Assembly: GCA_903875575.1 (NCBI GenBank)
Contig: CAIQWJ010000024.1
Location: 62,001-126,000 of the forward strand
DNA from: an uncultured Acidobacteriia bacterium
GTDB taxonomy: Bacteria; Acidobacteriota; Terriglobia; Bryobacterales; Bryobacteraceae
Length of the DNA: 64,000 nucleotides
Direction of reading: 5' to 3'
Shown: piece after piece, positions 45,725-53,846 of the stretch
Numbering within the stretch: the first letter of the stretch is position 1
Layout: every line of letters begins with the position of its first letter
Notes under the pieces: model-generated
The model's input: only the letters and a program-made list of their open reading frames with translations
What the model was told of the DNA's origin: nothing
The model's database searches: none
Translations under genes and position numbers: made by a program

Positions 45725-47333
45725 GCCGAAGGACGCTTTGGACCAGAAAGCCCAGTTCGCGGGCGAGACCGAAAGGTAACCGCCCCTGAACGCGCTCAAA
45801 TATCTTCGGCATAACGACAAGATCATGACTCGACGGAGGCGTGTAGCTGCGATTGTACCGGTCCAGCCACCGATAGAGCTCCTCGACGGCAACGTTGGAT
45901 ATCCGGGCGTCGGATACTTCAACGGCCTCCAGATAAACCTGAAGCCGAACCCATTTTCCAGCATCTCTTAGAATTCGCAGAATGGCTAACCAAACGCGCC
46001 ATTCCGGGTTCTTCAACGCCAGTATCCATATCTCGTGGGCAGGCAGAAGACGTGCAACCAGCAAACTAAGACCGGCCTCGCGTGCAACGGACGGGACATC
46101 TGAGGCGACCATTGCCTGGAGATCAATCTCCGCATCGCTCCTGAGCGCGCGGAGAGCCAGGACAACGGCACGGCGCGTGCGCGCGGACGGAATCGAAACC
46201 AGGCGCGCGATCACGGCCGCATCGCTGCCATCGCCAACTTCCGCCAAACCCCGAACACGGATATCGGTTGCGGGATTCATGGCATCGGAGATGACATTCC
46301 GGTAAAAGTTGACAGCAGTTCGAGGTGCGAGCCTATCGACAAACTTCTGGCAGGAAGCACGGATCGCAGCCGACCGATCGAGCAGGAACGGAAGGATCTG
46401 CTCCAATTCCGGGTTAGGTTCCGCTACGAATGAATCAAAAGCAAGGCGTCGATTTGGAGAGTACGGATCTGCGGCACACTTCTCGCGCAGACGGGGCCAT
46501 CCTGCAGGAAGAGTCTCTATCGTTGTCACGTAACCCCATTTCCGTATAAGGACGTCCTGGTCCGCCACCGCCATCTCAACGGTCTTGATAGTGGAAAATG
46601 CAGGATTCTGGAAGGCAATCCGAAAGAATTCCCGCCTCGCAATCCGCGACTCCGCCTGCAGCCCGCTTAGAACAGTTTCCTTGCATTCAGGGCTGTACAG
46701 CAACTGCGTCACGGCCTCAAGGATCTCGGATCGAACACGGGTCGATACCGTCAATCGCGTCAGGAGTGGAAGGCACTTCCCAAACGCTCCTGCACATTCC
46801 GGACGAAGGCGCTTACGAACCAAAGACTCGGCGAGCGCCCTTACCGGATCAACCCAATCTGCCAGACGAAGCAGAAGGAAAGGCAAAGAGTCGGCGGAGG
46901 GATCTGAGTCAAGGATACTGAGCGCAGACGCACGAACGTAGCCGCTTGGATGGGACGCCAGAAGGCGAACAAAGGCCCAATCGTCGGCAGACACAGCATG
47001 CAGAGCCGAAACATCTTTATCACGCAGCACCGGCCACACGCTCGAATATGGCGATCGGCTCCGAAGTGACTCGTCGAGAACCGAAAGGCTCTCGACTGGG
47101 ATCAATGCCACCAATTCGCGAATTACAGCTCGCGCGGCACCCTGGATTTGACCGGCAGCCCCCAGGCCAATGAGGTCGAGGATTGCTGCGGATTCACGAG
47201 CATCCCGAATCGCCAGCAGCAATTCGAGAGATCTCGATTTTCCCGTCCACCGCGTCAGAAGTGTCGTACTCTGTCGCAACTCCATGACCAGATCGCGAGT
47301 GGACGGGGAGAGTCCGAATTGGCTCTTTCGCAT
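45720..47333 (-). CDS. HEAT-repeat protein of unknown function
   Basis: 537 residues of repeated helical pairs with HEAT spacing: LASHPSGYVRASALSILDSD, PVRALAESLVRKRL, LLDRSAAIRASCQKFVDRLA, ATDIRVRGLAEVGDGSDAAV and SARTRRAVVLALRALRSDAE. No catalytic motif, signal peptide or membrane helix is visible, so it is a cytoplasmic interaction scaffold. It lies 29 bp downstream of the Uma2 gene on the same strand and may be co-transcribed. No family more specific than HEAT can be named. It is convergent with the CCA gene. Confidence 0.65.
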   Translation of the reverse strand: MRKSQFGLSPSTRDLVMELRQSTTLLTRWTGKSRSLELLLAIRDARESAAILDLIGLGAAGQIQGAARAVIRELVALIPVESLSVLDESLRSRSPYSSVWPVLRDKDVSALHAVSADDWAFVRLLASHPSGYVRASALSILDSDPSADSLPFLLLRLADWVDPVRALAESLVRKRLRPECAGAFGKCLPLLTRLTVSTRVRSEILEAVTQLLYSPECKETVLSGLQAESRIARREFFRIAFQNPAFSTIKTVEMAVADQDVLIRKWGYVTTIETLPAGWPRLREKCAADPYSPNRRLAFDSFVAEPNPELEQILPFLLDRSAAIRASCQKFVDRLAPRTAVNFYRNVISDAMNPATDIRVRGLAEVGDGSDAAVIARLVSIPSARTRRAVVLALRALRSDAEIDLQAMVASDVPSVAREAGLSLLVARLLPAHEIWILALKNPEWRVWLAILRILRDAGKWVRLQVYLEAVEVSDARISNVAVEELYRWLDRYNRSYTPPSSHDLVVMPKIFERVQGRLPFGLARELGFLVQSVLRP

Positions 47334-47362
47334 CGGATTTTAGGTTGGCACCGGTCTGGTAA

Positions 47363-47986
47363 TCAGCCCGCCAGCGGGTCCCAGACAGTTCGCAGGTCGA
47401 GAACAAATCCAGCCACTGGGCCCTCACCGGAAACCGATGCCACTCCCGAGAGCAATTCGGGTTCGCGATCCGGCCGGTAGATTTCGACTGTCCGCTGCTC
47501 AGGATCGATCATCCATCCCAAACGCGCACCGTTTGCAATATACTCCCGCATCTTGGCACGCAATACGGGCAAACGGTCCGAGTGGGAGCGGAGTTCAATC
47601 ACAAATGCCGGGCACAAATGCCAGTAGCCATCCCGGCTACCTTCAGGGAGCTTCCGGACATCGTCCTTCAACGTCCAGGAGGCGTCGGGAGACCGTCGCG
47701 CACCATCGGGAAGCAGGTAGCCTGTCGAGGAGTCATTCGCAACGCCCCTGCCATCCGCCCGCGTCCATGTACCCAACTGCACCGCAATTTCAAGATTTCT
47801 GGCACCAGTCGTGGAATAGTTTGGCGGCATGACGATGATCTCGCCTTCAGCGGTCGTTTCGAAGAACAGATCGGGATGTTCGGCGCAGAAAGCCGCGAAC
47901 TGCGAGTCCGTCATCGGCTGCGCGGTCAGCGTCGCGGGCAGAAAAGCTTCGTCGATCGTGAACGACATGTCTGTATCGTAACGCAT
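47363..47986 (-). CDS. Uma2 family (DUF820) PD-(D/E)xK nuclease-fold protein
   Basis: 207 residues from ATG 47986 (ATG 47968 is possible). The family motifs are in order: TDSQFAAFCAEHPDLFFETT, the Asp in RRSPDASWTLK, the ExR in PAFVIELRSHSD, and LRAKMREYIANGARLGWMID with the catalytic-site Lys. The C-terminal RTVEIYRPDREPELL is typical. Uma2 proteins are predicted restriction-like endonucleases, abundant in cyanobacteria and some Acidobacteriota, with little direct functional data. It may be linked to the HEAT gene immediately downstream. Confidence 0.88.
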   Translation of the reverse strand: MRYDTDMSFTIDEAFLPATLTAQPMTDSQFAAFCAEHPDLFFETTAEGEIIVMPPNYSTTGARNLEIAVQLGTWTRADGRGVANDSSTGYLLPDGARRSPDASWTLKDDVRKLPEGSRDGYWHLCPAFVIELRSHSDRLPVLRAKMREYIANGARLGWMIDPEQRTVEIYRPDREPELLSGVASVSGEGPVAGFVLDLRTVWDPLAG

Positions 47987-48006
47987 TGGCGGAACTTCGT
48001 TTCCGC

Positions 48007-48738
48007 TTAACTCATATACCAGCCACCGTTCACATTGATCGTCTGTCCCGTGATGTACCCGTTCCCGGCCAGCATCAGCGCTACCGACGCCACTTCTTCT
48101 GTTTCCCCGAATCGCCCCACGGGAATCAGGTCCGGCTTCGCATTCGGATTGGACGTCACCATCTCCGTCACCACCAGGGCCGGGGCAATGGTATTCACAG
48201 TGATGCCCTCCTTCGCCAGGTGTCTGGCGTAGTAGTGCGTCAGACCGTGCAACCCCGCCTTCGACGCCGCGTAGTGCGGCCCCACCACGCCGCCCAGTTG
48301 CGCAGCCACCGACGACAAATTGATGATCCGCCCCCACGTCCGGGCACGCATCCCCGGCAGGACCGCCTGCGTCATCAGGAAGCACGACTTCAGATTCACA
48401 GTCATCAGGTCATCCCAGTCGCTCTCGGTGACCTGTTCAATGGGTTGAGTCCGGATGATCCCAGCGTTATTCACCAGGATGTCCGCAGGCCCCAGTGCGG
48501 CTTCCGTCTCGCGCAACAGTCTCGCGACCTCCTCCGAACGCGACACATTCGCCTGCACGCAAATGCACTTCCGCCCGGCGGCCAGGACGGTAGCTTCCGT
48601 CTCCCGAGCTTCGGCCTCACGACGGACGTAGTTCACGGCCACATCCGCCCCGGCTTGCGCAAACGCAACCGCAATCGCCCGGCCTATCCCCCGCCCCGAG
48701 CCTGTCACAATCGCAACCTTGCCCGCCAGATTCGTCAT
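48007..48738 (-). CDS. fabG: SDR family oxidoreductase, FabG-like (3-oxoacyl-ACP reductase)
   Basis: 243 residues. The Rossmann dinucleotide motif is TGSGRGIGRAIAVAF (residues 12-26). ILVNNAGI is at about 87-94, and the catalytic set is Ser in LSSVAAQ, Tyr-Lys in YAASKAGLHG. The C-terminal YITGQTINVNGGWYMS is a FabG hallmark. It reduces 3-oxoacyl-ACP in fatty-acid synthesis or a related substrate such as acetoacetyl-CoA; it could serve a specialised pathway. The start overlaps the stop of the upstream POTRA-like gene by 4 bp (ATGA). Confidence 0.88.
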   Translation of the reverse strand: MTNLAGKVAIVTGSGRGIGRAIAVAFAQAGADVAVNYVRREAEARETEATVLAAGRKCICVQANVSRSEEVARLLRETEAALGPADILVNNAGIIRTQPIEQVTESDWDDLMTVNLKSCFLMTQAVLPGMRARTWGRIINLSSVAAQLGGVVGPHYAASKAGLHGLTHYYARHLAKEGITVNTIAPALVVTEMVTSNPNAKPDLIPVGRFGETEEVASVALMLAGNGYITGQTINVNGGWYMS

Positions 48739-49076
48739 GATGACTTCCTCACCACGTATTCCACCTTCACCGCATCGGGCCCTACCGCAACCTTCGACGG
48801 CACCACGATCACCGCGACGCCCGCCTCTTTGTAGAGTTGTTTCAGCAGCAGCATGGTTCCATCCACCTTGTTCTGGTCAAAAGGCTCATTCACGCCAAAC
48901 AGTACCCCGCGCTGCGCCATCTTCTCCCGCAGCGTGGCCGTCGGAATCTTCTTAAAAGAACCTGTCTCCCGAATCGTCCAGGAACGTACCAGCGGAGCCT
49001 TCGCCGCCGGCTGCCCGAACACCGCCATCGCGCCGGAAAGTGTCAGCCAGATCAGTCTGAATCGAAGGTTTCGCAT
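48735..49076 (-). CDS. Small exported POTRA-like protein
   Basis: 113 residues from ATG 49076; the longer frame to 49133 is not supported. A signal peptide (LRFRLIWLTLSGAMAVFGQ) is followed by WTIRETGSFKKIPTATLREK and GVLFGVNEPFDQNKVDGTML, which reads like one POTRA module of a BamA-type protein (a strand, then the helix with the start of a short repeat). It has no barrel. A single POTRA unit made as a stand-alone secreted protein is unusual. It is translationally coupled to fabG. Confidence 0.6.
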   Translation of the reverse strand: MRNLRFRLIWLTLSGAMAVFGQPAAKAPLVRSWTIRETGSFKKIPTATLREKMAQRGVLFGVNEPFDQNKVDGTMLLLKQLYKEAGVAVIVVPSKVAVGPDAVKVEYVVRKSS

Positions 49077-49128
49077 GAAGTTACCAGGTCGAATCTTATC
49101 GCACGGAGCCTCGCCCACCCCCACCCGA

Positions 49129-49134
49129 TACAAT
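49129..49134 (+). promoter_or_regulatory. Putative -10 box, leaderless pattern
   Basis: TACAAT ends 7 nt before the ATG at 49142, with no Shine-Dalgarno sequence. It is identical in hexamer and spacing to the site before miaB. Confidence 0.4.
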
Positions 49135-49141
49135 CAAAAGA

Positions 49142-50062
49142 ATGTCAATGGTCGTCGTTGGTTCCGTCGCATACGACGGAGTCGAAACTCCTCACGGAAA
49201 AATTGATCGCATGCTGGGCGGCTCCTGTACTTACGTCGCGCTTTCCGCCAGCTTTTTCACCGCCCCCAAGATCGTAGCCGTCGTCGGCGATGATTTCGCT
49301 CCGGAGGATTCCGAACTGCTCGCCAGTCGCGGCATCGATCTTTCCGGTCTGGAGCGCGTCCCCGGCAAGACCTTTTTCTGGGCGGGCAAATACTCCCCGG
49401 ATATGAACGATCGCGAGACGCTGGTCACTGACCTGAACGTCTTTGCCGACTTCAACCCCAAGCTTCCCGATTCCTACAAGAACGCGCCCTACGTGCTGCT
49501 CGGCAACATCCAACCCGCGCTCCAGAAATCCGTGCGCGCCCAAATGGATGGCTCGCAGCGCATTGTCGGCGGCGACACCATGAACTACTGGATCGCCGAC
49601 TTCCGCGAGCAGTTGCTCGCCACCATCGCCGAATGGGATTTCCTGCTCATTAACGATGGCGAAGCCCGCATGCTCTCCGGCGAATACAATCTCAAAAAAG
49701 CCGCCGCCAAGATCCTCGAAATGGGTCCGAGCACGCTCGTGATCAAGCGCGGCGAATACGGTGCCATCCTGTGGCGTCGTGATGGCCACTTCATGGCCCC
49801 CGGCTACCTGTTGCGCGACGTATTCGATCCCACTGGCGCGGGCGATTGTTTCGCTGGCGGCTTCATGGGCTACCTGGCAGGTCAGGGCATCGACTTCCGC
49901 GCCGACCGCGTGGACCACAACGAAATCCGACGCGCCGTGATCTATGGCTCCGTCATGGGTAGCTACTGCTGCGAGCGCTTCGGCGTCGAAAGGTTCCGCA
50001 CGCTCACGCGCGCTGAGATTGATGGCCGTTTCGAAGAATTCCAGGAATTCACGGCGTTCTGA
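49142..50062 (+). CDS. PfkB family carbohydrate kinase
   Basis: 306 residues of the ribokinase fold. The N-terminal VVVGSVAYDGVETPHGKIDR and MLGGSCTYVALSASFF contain the substrate-binding Gly region. The ATP-site/catalytic motif is DVFDPTGAGDCFAGGFMGYL with the base Asp at about residue 238. It phosphorylates a sugar or nucleoside; the exact substrate (fructose, ribose, adenosine) is not clear, and closest in style are the adenosine-kinase-like acidobacterial members. The downstream membrane glycosyltransferase probably overlaps its end. Confidence 0.9.
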   Translation: MSMVVVGSVAYDGVETPHGKIDRMLGGSCTYVALSASFFTAPKIVAVVGDDFAPEDSELLASRGIDLSGLERVPGKTFFWAGKYSPDMNDRETLVTDLNVFADFNPKLPDSYKNAPYVLLGNIQPALQKSVRAQMDGSQRIVGGDTMNYWIADFREQLLATIAEWDFLLINDGEARMLSGEYNLKKAAAKILEMGPSTLVIKRGEYGAILWRRDGHFMAPGYLLRDVFDPTGAGDCFAGGFMGYLAGQGIDFRADRVDHNEIRRAVIYGSVMGSYCCERFGVERFRTLTRAEIDGRFEEFQEFTAF

Positions 50063-51620
50063 TCGCCCGGCGAGATCCCGCAACCTTGCGCAGATCCTCG
50101 CCGTGCCGATTTGCGCTCTCGTTTGTGCCATCGTCATGGCCGGCGCGGCGCGTTACTTCTATACTTCCGGCGTCACGCTTTGGTACGGCGATGCCGAAGC
50201 GCACCTGAACATCGCTCGCCGCATCATTGATTCGCGCACGCCCGGCTGGTCACAGATTGGCAGCACCTGGCTTCCCCTGCCTCATCTGCTCATGCTGCCG
50301 TTCGTTCGTTATGACAGCCTGTGGCAGAACGGGCTGGCTGGAGCGATACCGGCGGCCATCGCGATGGCGCTGGCCGGCACATTTCTGTTCGCCGCCATGC
50401 GACGCATTTTCGATAGCGCACTCGCCGCGTCGGCAGCTACGGCAGCATTCCTGCTCAATCCGAACACTCTCTACCTCGGGTCCATCCCGATGACCGAACC
50501 TTTCTTCTTCGCGTCACTGTTCGCCCTGCTCTACTTCACGGTTCGCTTTGGGCAGACCAAAGGCTGGGGTTCTGTGATCGGGGCCGGAATCGCGGCCTGC
50601 TGCGCGGCCCTCACCCGCTATGAGGGCTGGTTTCTCATCCCGTTCGCAGCGGCGTTCATCCTGGTTGCCGGTCGCCGGGTCGTCCCGCGCATCTCGGCCA
50701 CCGTTCTCTTCTCCCTGCTCGCCGCCATAGGCCCGGCGATCTGGCTGGCGCACAACCGCTTCTGGTTCACTGACCCGCTCTATTTCTATCGCGGCCCGTG
50801 GTCCGCTGCCGCCATTCAGGGCAAAGCCTGGTACCCCGGGCAGAACGACTGGCGCATGTCAGTCCACTATTTCATCGAAGCCGGTAAGCTCCTGGCTGGG
50901 CTGCCCGCCCTTTGTATCGCCGCCGCCGGAGCGATCGTCGCGCTGGCCGAACGGAAGCGGATCGGCCGCACCGCCTGGCCCGTCATCCTGCTGGCCCTCG
51001 CACCCGCGTTCTACATCTGGAGCATTCACTCTTCCTCCACACCGATCTTCCTGCCTACGCTCTGGCCGCACAGTTTCTACAACACGCGGTACGCCATGGC
51101 ATGGCTCCCGCTTGTCGCGCTTGGCGCAGCCGCTATTGCACGTTTCGGACGCATCCCTGCCATTGCAGCCCTGTTGGTCGTCTTTTCCACGTTCCTGTTG
51201 CACCCGACCGACCACGCCATCACGTGGCAGGAATCCGACGTCAACTCCCGCGCCCGCCGCGAGTGGATCCAGCAGGCCGCCACGTGGCTCAAACCGCGCA
51301 TGGGCCGCGACGAAACCATCCTCACCAGCTTCAACGATATGACCGCGCTCTACCGCACGCTCGGCATCCCGCTGCGCCGCACGCTCACCGGCGATAATGA
51401 TGTGGAATTCGCTATGGCCATGCGCAACCCCAGGGTGTTCCTGCATACCGACTGGGCCATTGCCATCGGTGGAGACGAGATCCAGACCGTCATCGACCGC
51501 GCCCGTCGCGAAGGCCCCCGTTACGAATTGAAATTCCGCGCCACCGTCAAAGGCGAACCCGCACTCGAGATCTACAAACGTGTCGACGAACTGCCGATAC
51601 TCCCCCCAATAGCCCAATGA
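50022..51620 (+). CDS. Membrane glycosyltransferase-like protein (GT39/ArnT-type)
   Basis: About 532 residues from ATG 50022; GTG 50103 and ATG 50136 are alternatives that avoid the overlap with the kinase gene. There are about ten membrane helices. The first loop contains WYGDAEAHLNIARRIIDS, where the Asp-Glu pair matches the catalytic-loop acid of GT-C glycosyltransferases, then WLPLPHLLMLPFV. A soluble-looking C-terminal part from about 425 follows. GT-C enzymes use lipid-linked sugars to glycosylate proteins or lipids at the outer face of the membrane. The stop overlaps the next gene's start by 4 bp. Confidence 0.75.
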   Translation: MAVSKNSRNSRRSDRPARSRNLAQILAVPICALVCAIVMAGAARYFYTSGVTLWYGDAEAHLNIARRIIDSRTPGWSQIGSTWLPLPHLLMLPFVRYDSLWQNGLAGAIPAAIAMALAGTFLFAAMRRIFDSALAASAATAAFLLNPNTLYLGSIPMTEPFFFASLFALLYFTVRFGQTKGWGSVIGAGIAACCAALTRYEGWFLIPFAAAFILVAGRRVVPRISATVLFSLLAAIGPAIWLAHNRFWFTDPLYFYRGPWSAAAIQGKAWYPGQNDWRMSVHYFIEAGKLLAGLPALCIAAAGAIVALAERKRIGRTAWPVILLALAPAFYIWSIHSSSTPIFLPTLWPHSFYNTRYAMAWLPLVALGAAAIARFGRIPAIAALLVVFSTFLLHPTDHAITWQESDVNSRARREWIQQAATWLKPRMGRDETILTSFNDMTALYRTLGIPLRRTLTGDNDVEFAMAMRNPRVFLHTDWAIAIGGDEIQTVIDRARREGPRYELKFRATVKGEPALEIYKRVDELPILPPIAQ

Positions 51621-52414
51621 AGATCCCTTTCTACAAACTGCACGGCGATAAGAACGACTTCCTGCTCACGTATCAGGAAGACGCGCCCACGAAACTGCTC
51701 GAAGAAGCCGCCGTTGCCATCTGCGACCGCTACACCGGCGTGGGTGCCGATGGCTGGATGCTGGTTGACCGCACCCCGGGCGACGGCTTCGATGCCTCCA
51801 TACGGCTCTTTAACTCCGATGGCAGCGAACCCGAACTCTCCGGCAACGGCACCCGGTGCGCCGGCGCGCTCCTTGCAAGCGTGTCCCCTGATCAGAAGGA
51901 GTTCCGCATCCGCACCGGTGCCGGGATCAAACACCTCCGCTTGCTCTCGGTGACCGGAACCCATTACGAATTTGAGATGAACATGGGCAGCCCTCGCGTG
52001 GTGGAACTCCATGCCACTGTACAGGGCCGCGACGCCGTCATTGTCGACGCAGGCAACCCCCAGTGCGCCATGCCGGTTACCGATTTTGATTTCGACTGGC
52101 TCGCCGTGGGCGCGGCTACCGAGCGCGATCCGCGCTTCTCCAATCGCACCAATGTCTCTTTCATCCGTCCCTTGGACGCCAACACCATTGAAGTACGTTT
52201 CTGGGAGCGCGGCGCGGGCCAGACCAACAGTTCCGGCACGGGCTCAACCGGTGCCGTGGCCGCGGCCCTTGCCAGAGATATGGTGGTGGATCCGGTGACG
52301 GTCCGAACCCCCGCTGGTATATTGAAATTGCGTCGCGAAAGCACCAGTTTGTTGCTGACGGGGCCAGCGGAATTGACCGCGGAGGGATTTTATTACTCGT
52401 CTATCCATGCTTGA
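51617..52414 (+). CDS. dapF: Diaminopimelate epimerase homologue with both catalytic cysteines replaced by serine
   Basis: 265 residues with the two-domain DapF fold. Substrate-binding residues match the family: Asn in HGDKNDF, FNSDGSEPE, GNPQ (Asn147), RTNVSF and the Glu-Arg pair in WERGAGQT. However, the first catalytic position (Cys in NxDGSxxxxCGNG) is Ser75 (ELSGNG) and the second (TxACGxG) is Ser206 (TNSSGTG); both codons are TCC. The His of GNPH is Gln. The usual reaction is LL- to meso-diaminopimelate for lysine and peptidoglycan. It may be a serine variant, a different isomerase, or poorly active. It is coupled to its neighbours by short overlaps. Confidence 0.85.
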   Translation: MKIPFYKLHGDKNDFLLTYQEDAPTKLLEEAAVAICDRYTGVGADGWMLVDRTPGDGFDASIRLFNSDGSEPELSGNGTRCAGALLASVSPDQKEFRIRTGAGIKHLRLLSVTGTHYEFEMNMGSPRVVELHATVQGRDAVIVDAGNPQCAMPVTDFDFDWLAVGAATERDPRFSNRTNVSFIRPLDANTIEVRFWERGAGQTNSSGTGSTGAVAAALARDMVVDPVTVRTPAGILKLRRESTSLLLTGPAELTAEGFYYSSIHA

Positions 52415-53759
52415 TAAGAAAGGACCAGCGGCGGTGTCATCCGCAGCCGGGCCTGAAACGGAGACCTGGAAGCAGTTAGCTGACAAGATCCGGTCCAAAA
52501 CGGCAAAAGTCGGGGTAGTCGGCCTCGGTTACGTTGGCCTGCCGCTGGCTGTCGAATATGCCGCGGAGGGCTACCACGTCACGGGAATCGACCTCAACAG
52601 CGGCAAGACCGACAAAGTGAATGCCGGTGATTCTTACATTGGCGACATTCCCACCGCCACCCTGGCTCCGCTGGTGAAGGCCGGCCTGCTGACGGCCACC
52701 ACCGATTTCTCGGTGGTCCGCGAACTCGATACCATCAATATCTGCGTCCCGACGCCGCTCCGGAAGACCAAAGACCCGGATATGAGCTACATCGTCGATT
52801 CCTGCGAGGAAATTGCGAAGTACTTTCACCCGGGCATGCTGATCATCCTGGAATCCACCACCTATCCCGGCACCACCGACGAACTGGTTCGCCCCATTCT
52901 CGAAAAGAGCGGCCTCAAAGCCGGCGTGGATTTCTTCCTCTGCTTCTCGCCGGAACGCGTCGACCCCGGCAACGCCAAGTTCCAGACCAAGAACATTCCG
53001 AAAGTGGTCGGCGGCTACACTCCGGCCTGCACCGAGATGGGCCGTCTGTTCTACCAGCAGGCCCTCGAAAATGTGGTGCCGGTCGGTTCCACCCAGGTGG
53101 CCGAAATGGTCAAGCTGCTGGAGAACACTTTCCGCATGATCAACATCGGCCTGGTCAACGAAATCGCTGTCATGTGCGACAGCATGGGGATCAACGTCTG
53201 GGAGGTGATCGACGCGGCCGCCACCAAACCCTTCGGTTTTATGCCTTTTTATCCGGGCCCCGGCCTCGGCGGCCACTGCATTCCGATCGACCCCTTCTAC
53301 CTCTCCTGGAAGACCAAGCAGTCCGGCATTGAAGCCCGTTTCATCGAACTGGCCGGCTATATCAACGGCAACATGCCCCACTTCGTGGTCGACAAGGTAC
53401 AAAACGCCTTGAACGACGTTTCGAAGCCCATAAAGGGCTCCCGCATTCACATCCTGGGCGTGGCCTACAAGCGGGATATCGACGATGTCCGCGAATCTCC
53501 GGCGCTCGACATCATCCATCTGCTGCTCCAGCGGGGTGCGACCATTTCGTACTCCGACCCCTATGTGCCCTCCATCAAGATTGAAGGCGGCACGTTGAAG
53601 GCTGGCGGCGAAACGGAACTCACCGAAGCCGATTGCGTCCTCATCGTGACGGATCATAAAGCCTTTGACTATTCCACGTTGCCCTCCCGGGCCAAACTGG
53701 TCGTAGACACCCGGAACGCGCTGAAGGGCATCACCGCCCCGAACGTAGTCCGTTTGTAA
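52407..53759 (+). CDS. Nucleotide-sugar dehydrogenase (UDP-GlcNAc/ManNAc 6-dehydrogenase type)
   Basis: 450 residues. The N-terminal Rossmann domain begins VGVVGLGYVGLPLAVEYAAE at about 35-54. The catalytic region has the Cys in GPGLGGHCIPIDPFYLSWK (C291) with Lys in VAEMVKLLENTFRM, and a C-terminal UDP-binding domain (ILGVAYKRDIDDVRESPALD). The VP(T)PLRKTKDPDMSYI loop is that of WbpA/WecC-like enzymes, which make uronic forms of N-acetylhexosamines for polysaccharide. The start overlaps dapF by 8 bp. The gene lies with a glycosyltransferase gene, fitting envelope-sugar synthesis. Confidence 0.93.
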   Translation: MLDKKGPAAVSSAAGPETETWKQLADKIRSKTAKVGVVGLGYVGLPLAVEYAAEGYHVTGIDLNSGKTDKVNAGDSYIGDIPTATLAPLVKAGLLTATTDFSVVRELDTINICVPTPLRKTKDPDMSYIVDSCEEIAKYFHPGMLIILESTTYPGTTDELVRPILEKSGLKAGVDFFLCFSPERVDPGNAKFQTKNIPKVVGGYTPACTEMGRLFYQQALENVVPVGSTQVAEMVKLLENTFRMINIGLVNEIAVMCDSMGINVWEVIDAAATKPFGFMPFYPGPGLGGHCIPIDPFYLSWKTKQSGIEARFIELAGYINGNMPHFVVDKVQNALNDVSKPIKGSRIHILGVAYKRDIDDVRESPALDIIHLLLQRGATISYSDPYVPSIKIEGGTLKAGGETELTEADCVLIVTDHKAFDYSTLPSRAKLVVDTRNALKGITAPNVVRL

Positions 53760-53785
53760 CGGAAAACGCCAAAAACGGTAAAATT

Positions 53786-53817
53786 CCGGGTGGGGCATTG
53801 ACTTTGACCCCACCCGG
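53786..53817. repeat. Inverted repeat over the -35 box of the FecR-domain gene
   Basis: CCGGGTGGGG (53786-53795) and CCCCACCCGG (53808-53817) are exact reverse complements with a 12-nt spacer. The right arm overlaps the -35 hexamer TTGACC (53804-53809). It may be an operator or the terminator hairpin of the preceding gene. Confidence 0.55.
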
Positions 53818-53833
53818 TACCATGATCTATACA
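53804..53833 (+). promoter_or_regulatory. Putative promoter of the FecR-domain gene
   Basis: TTGACC (53804-53809) and TATACA (53828-53833) with an 18-nt spacer, followed by GAGGAG before the ATG at 53847. Confidence 0.5.
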
Positions 53834-53846
53834 GAGGAGTAAATCC

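Noticed and set aside
52476-53813. Long reverse frame across the nucleotide-sugar dehydrogenase
   Set aside because: Shadow of a clearly recognised gene.
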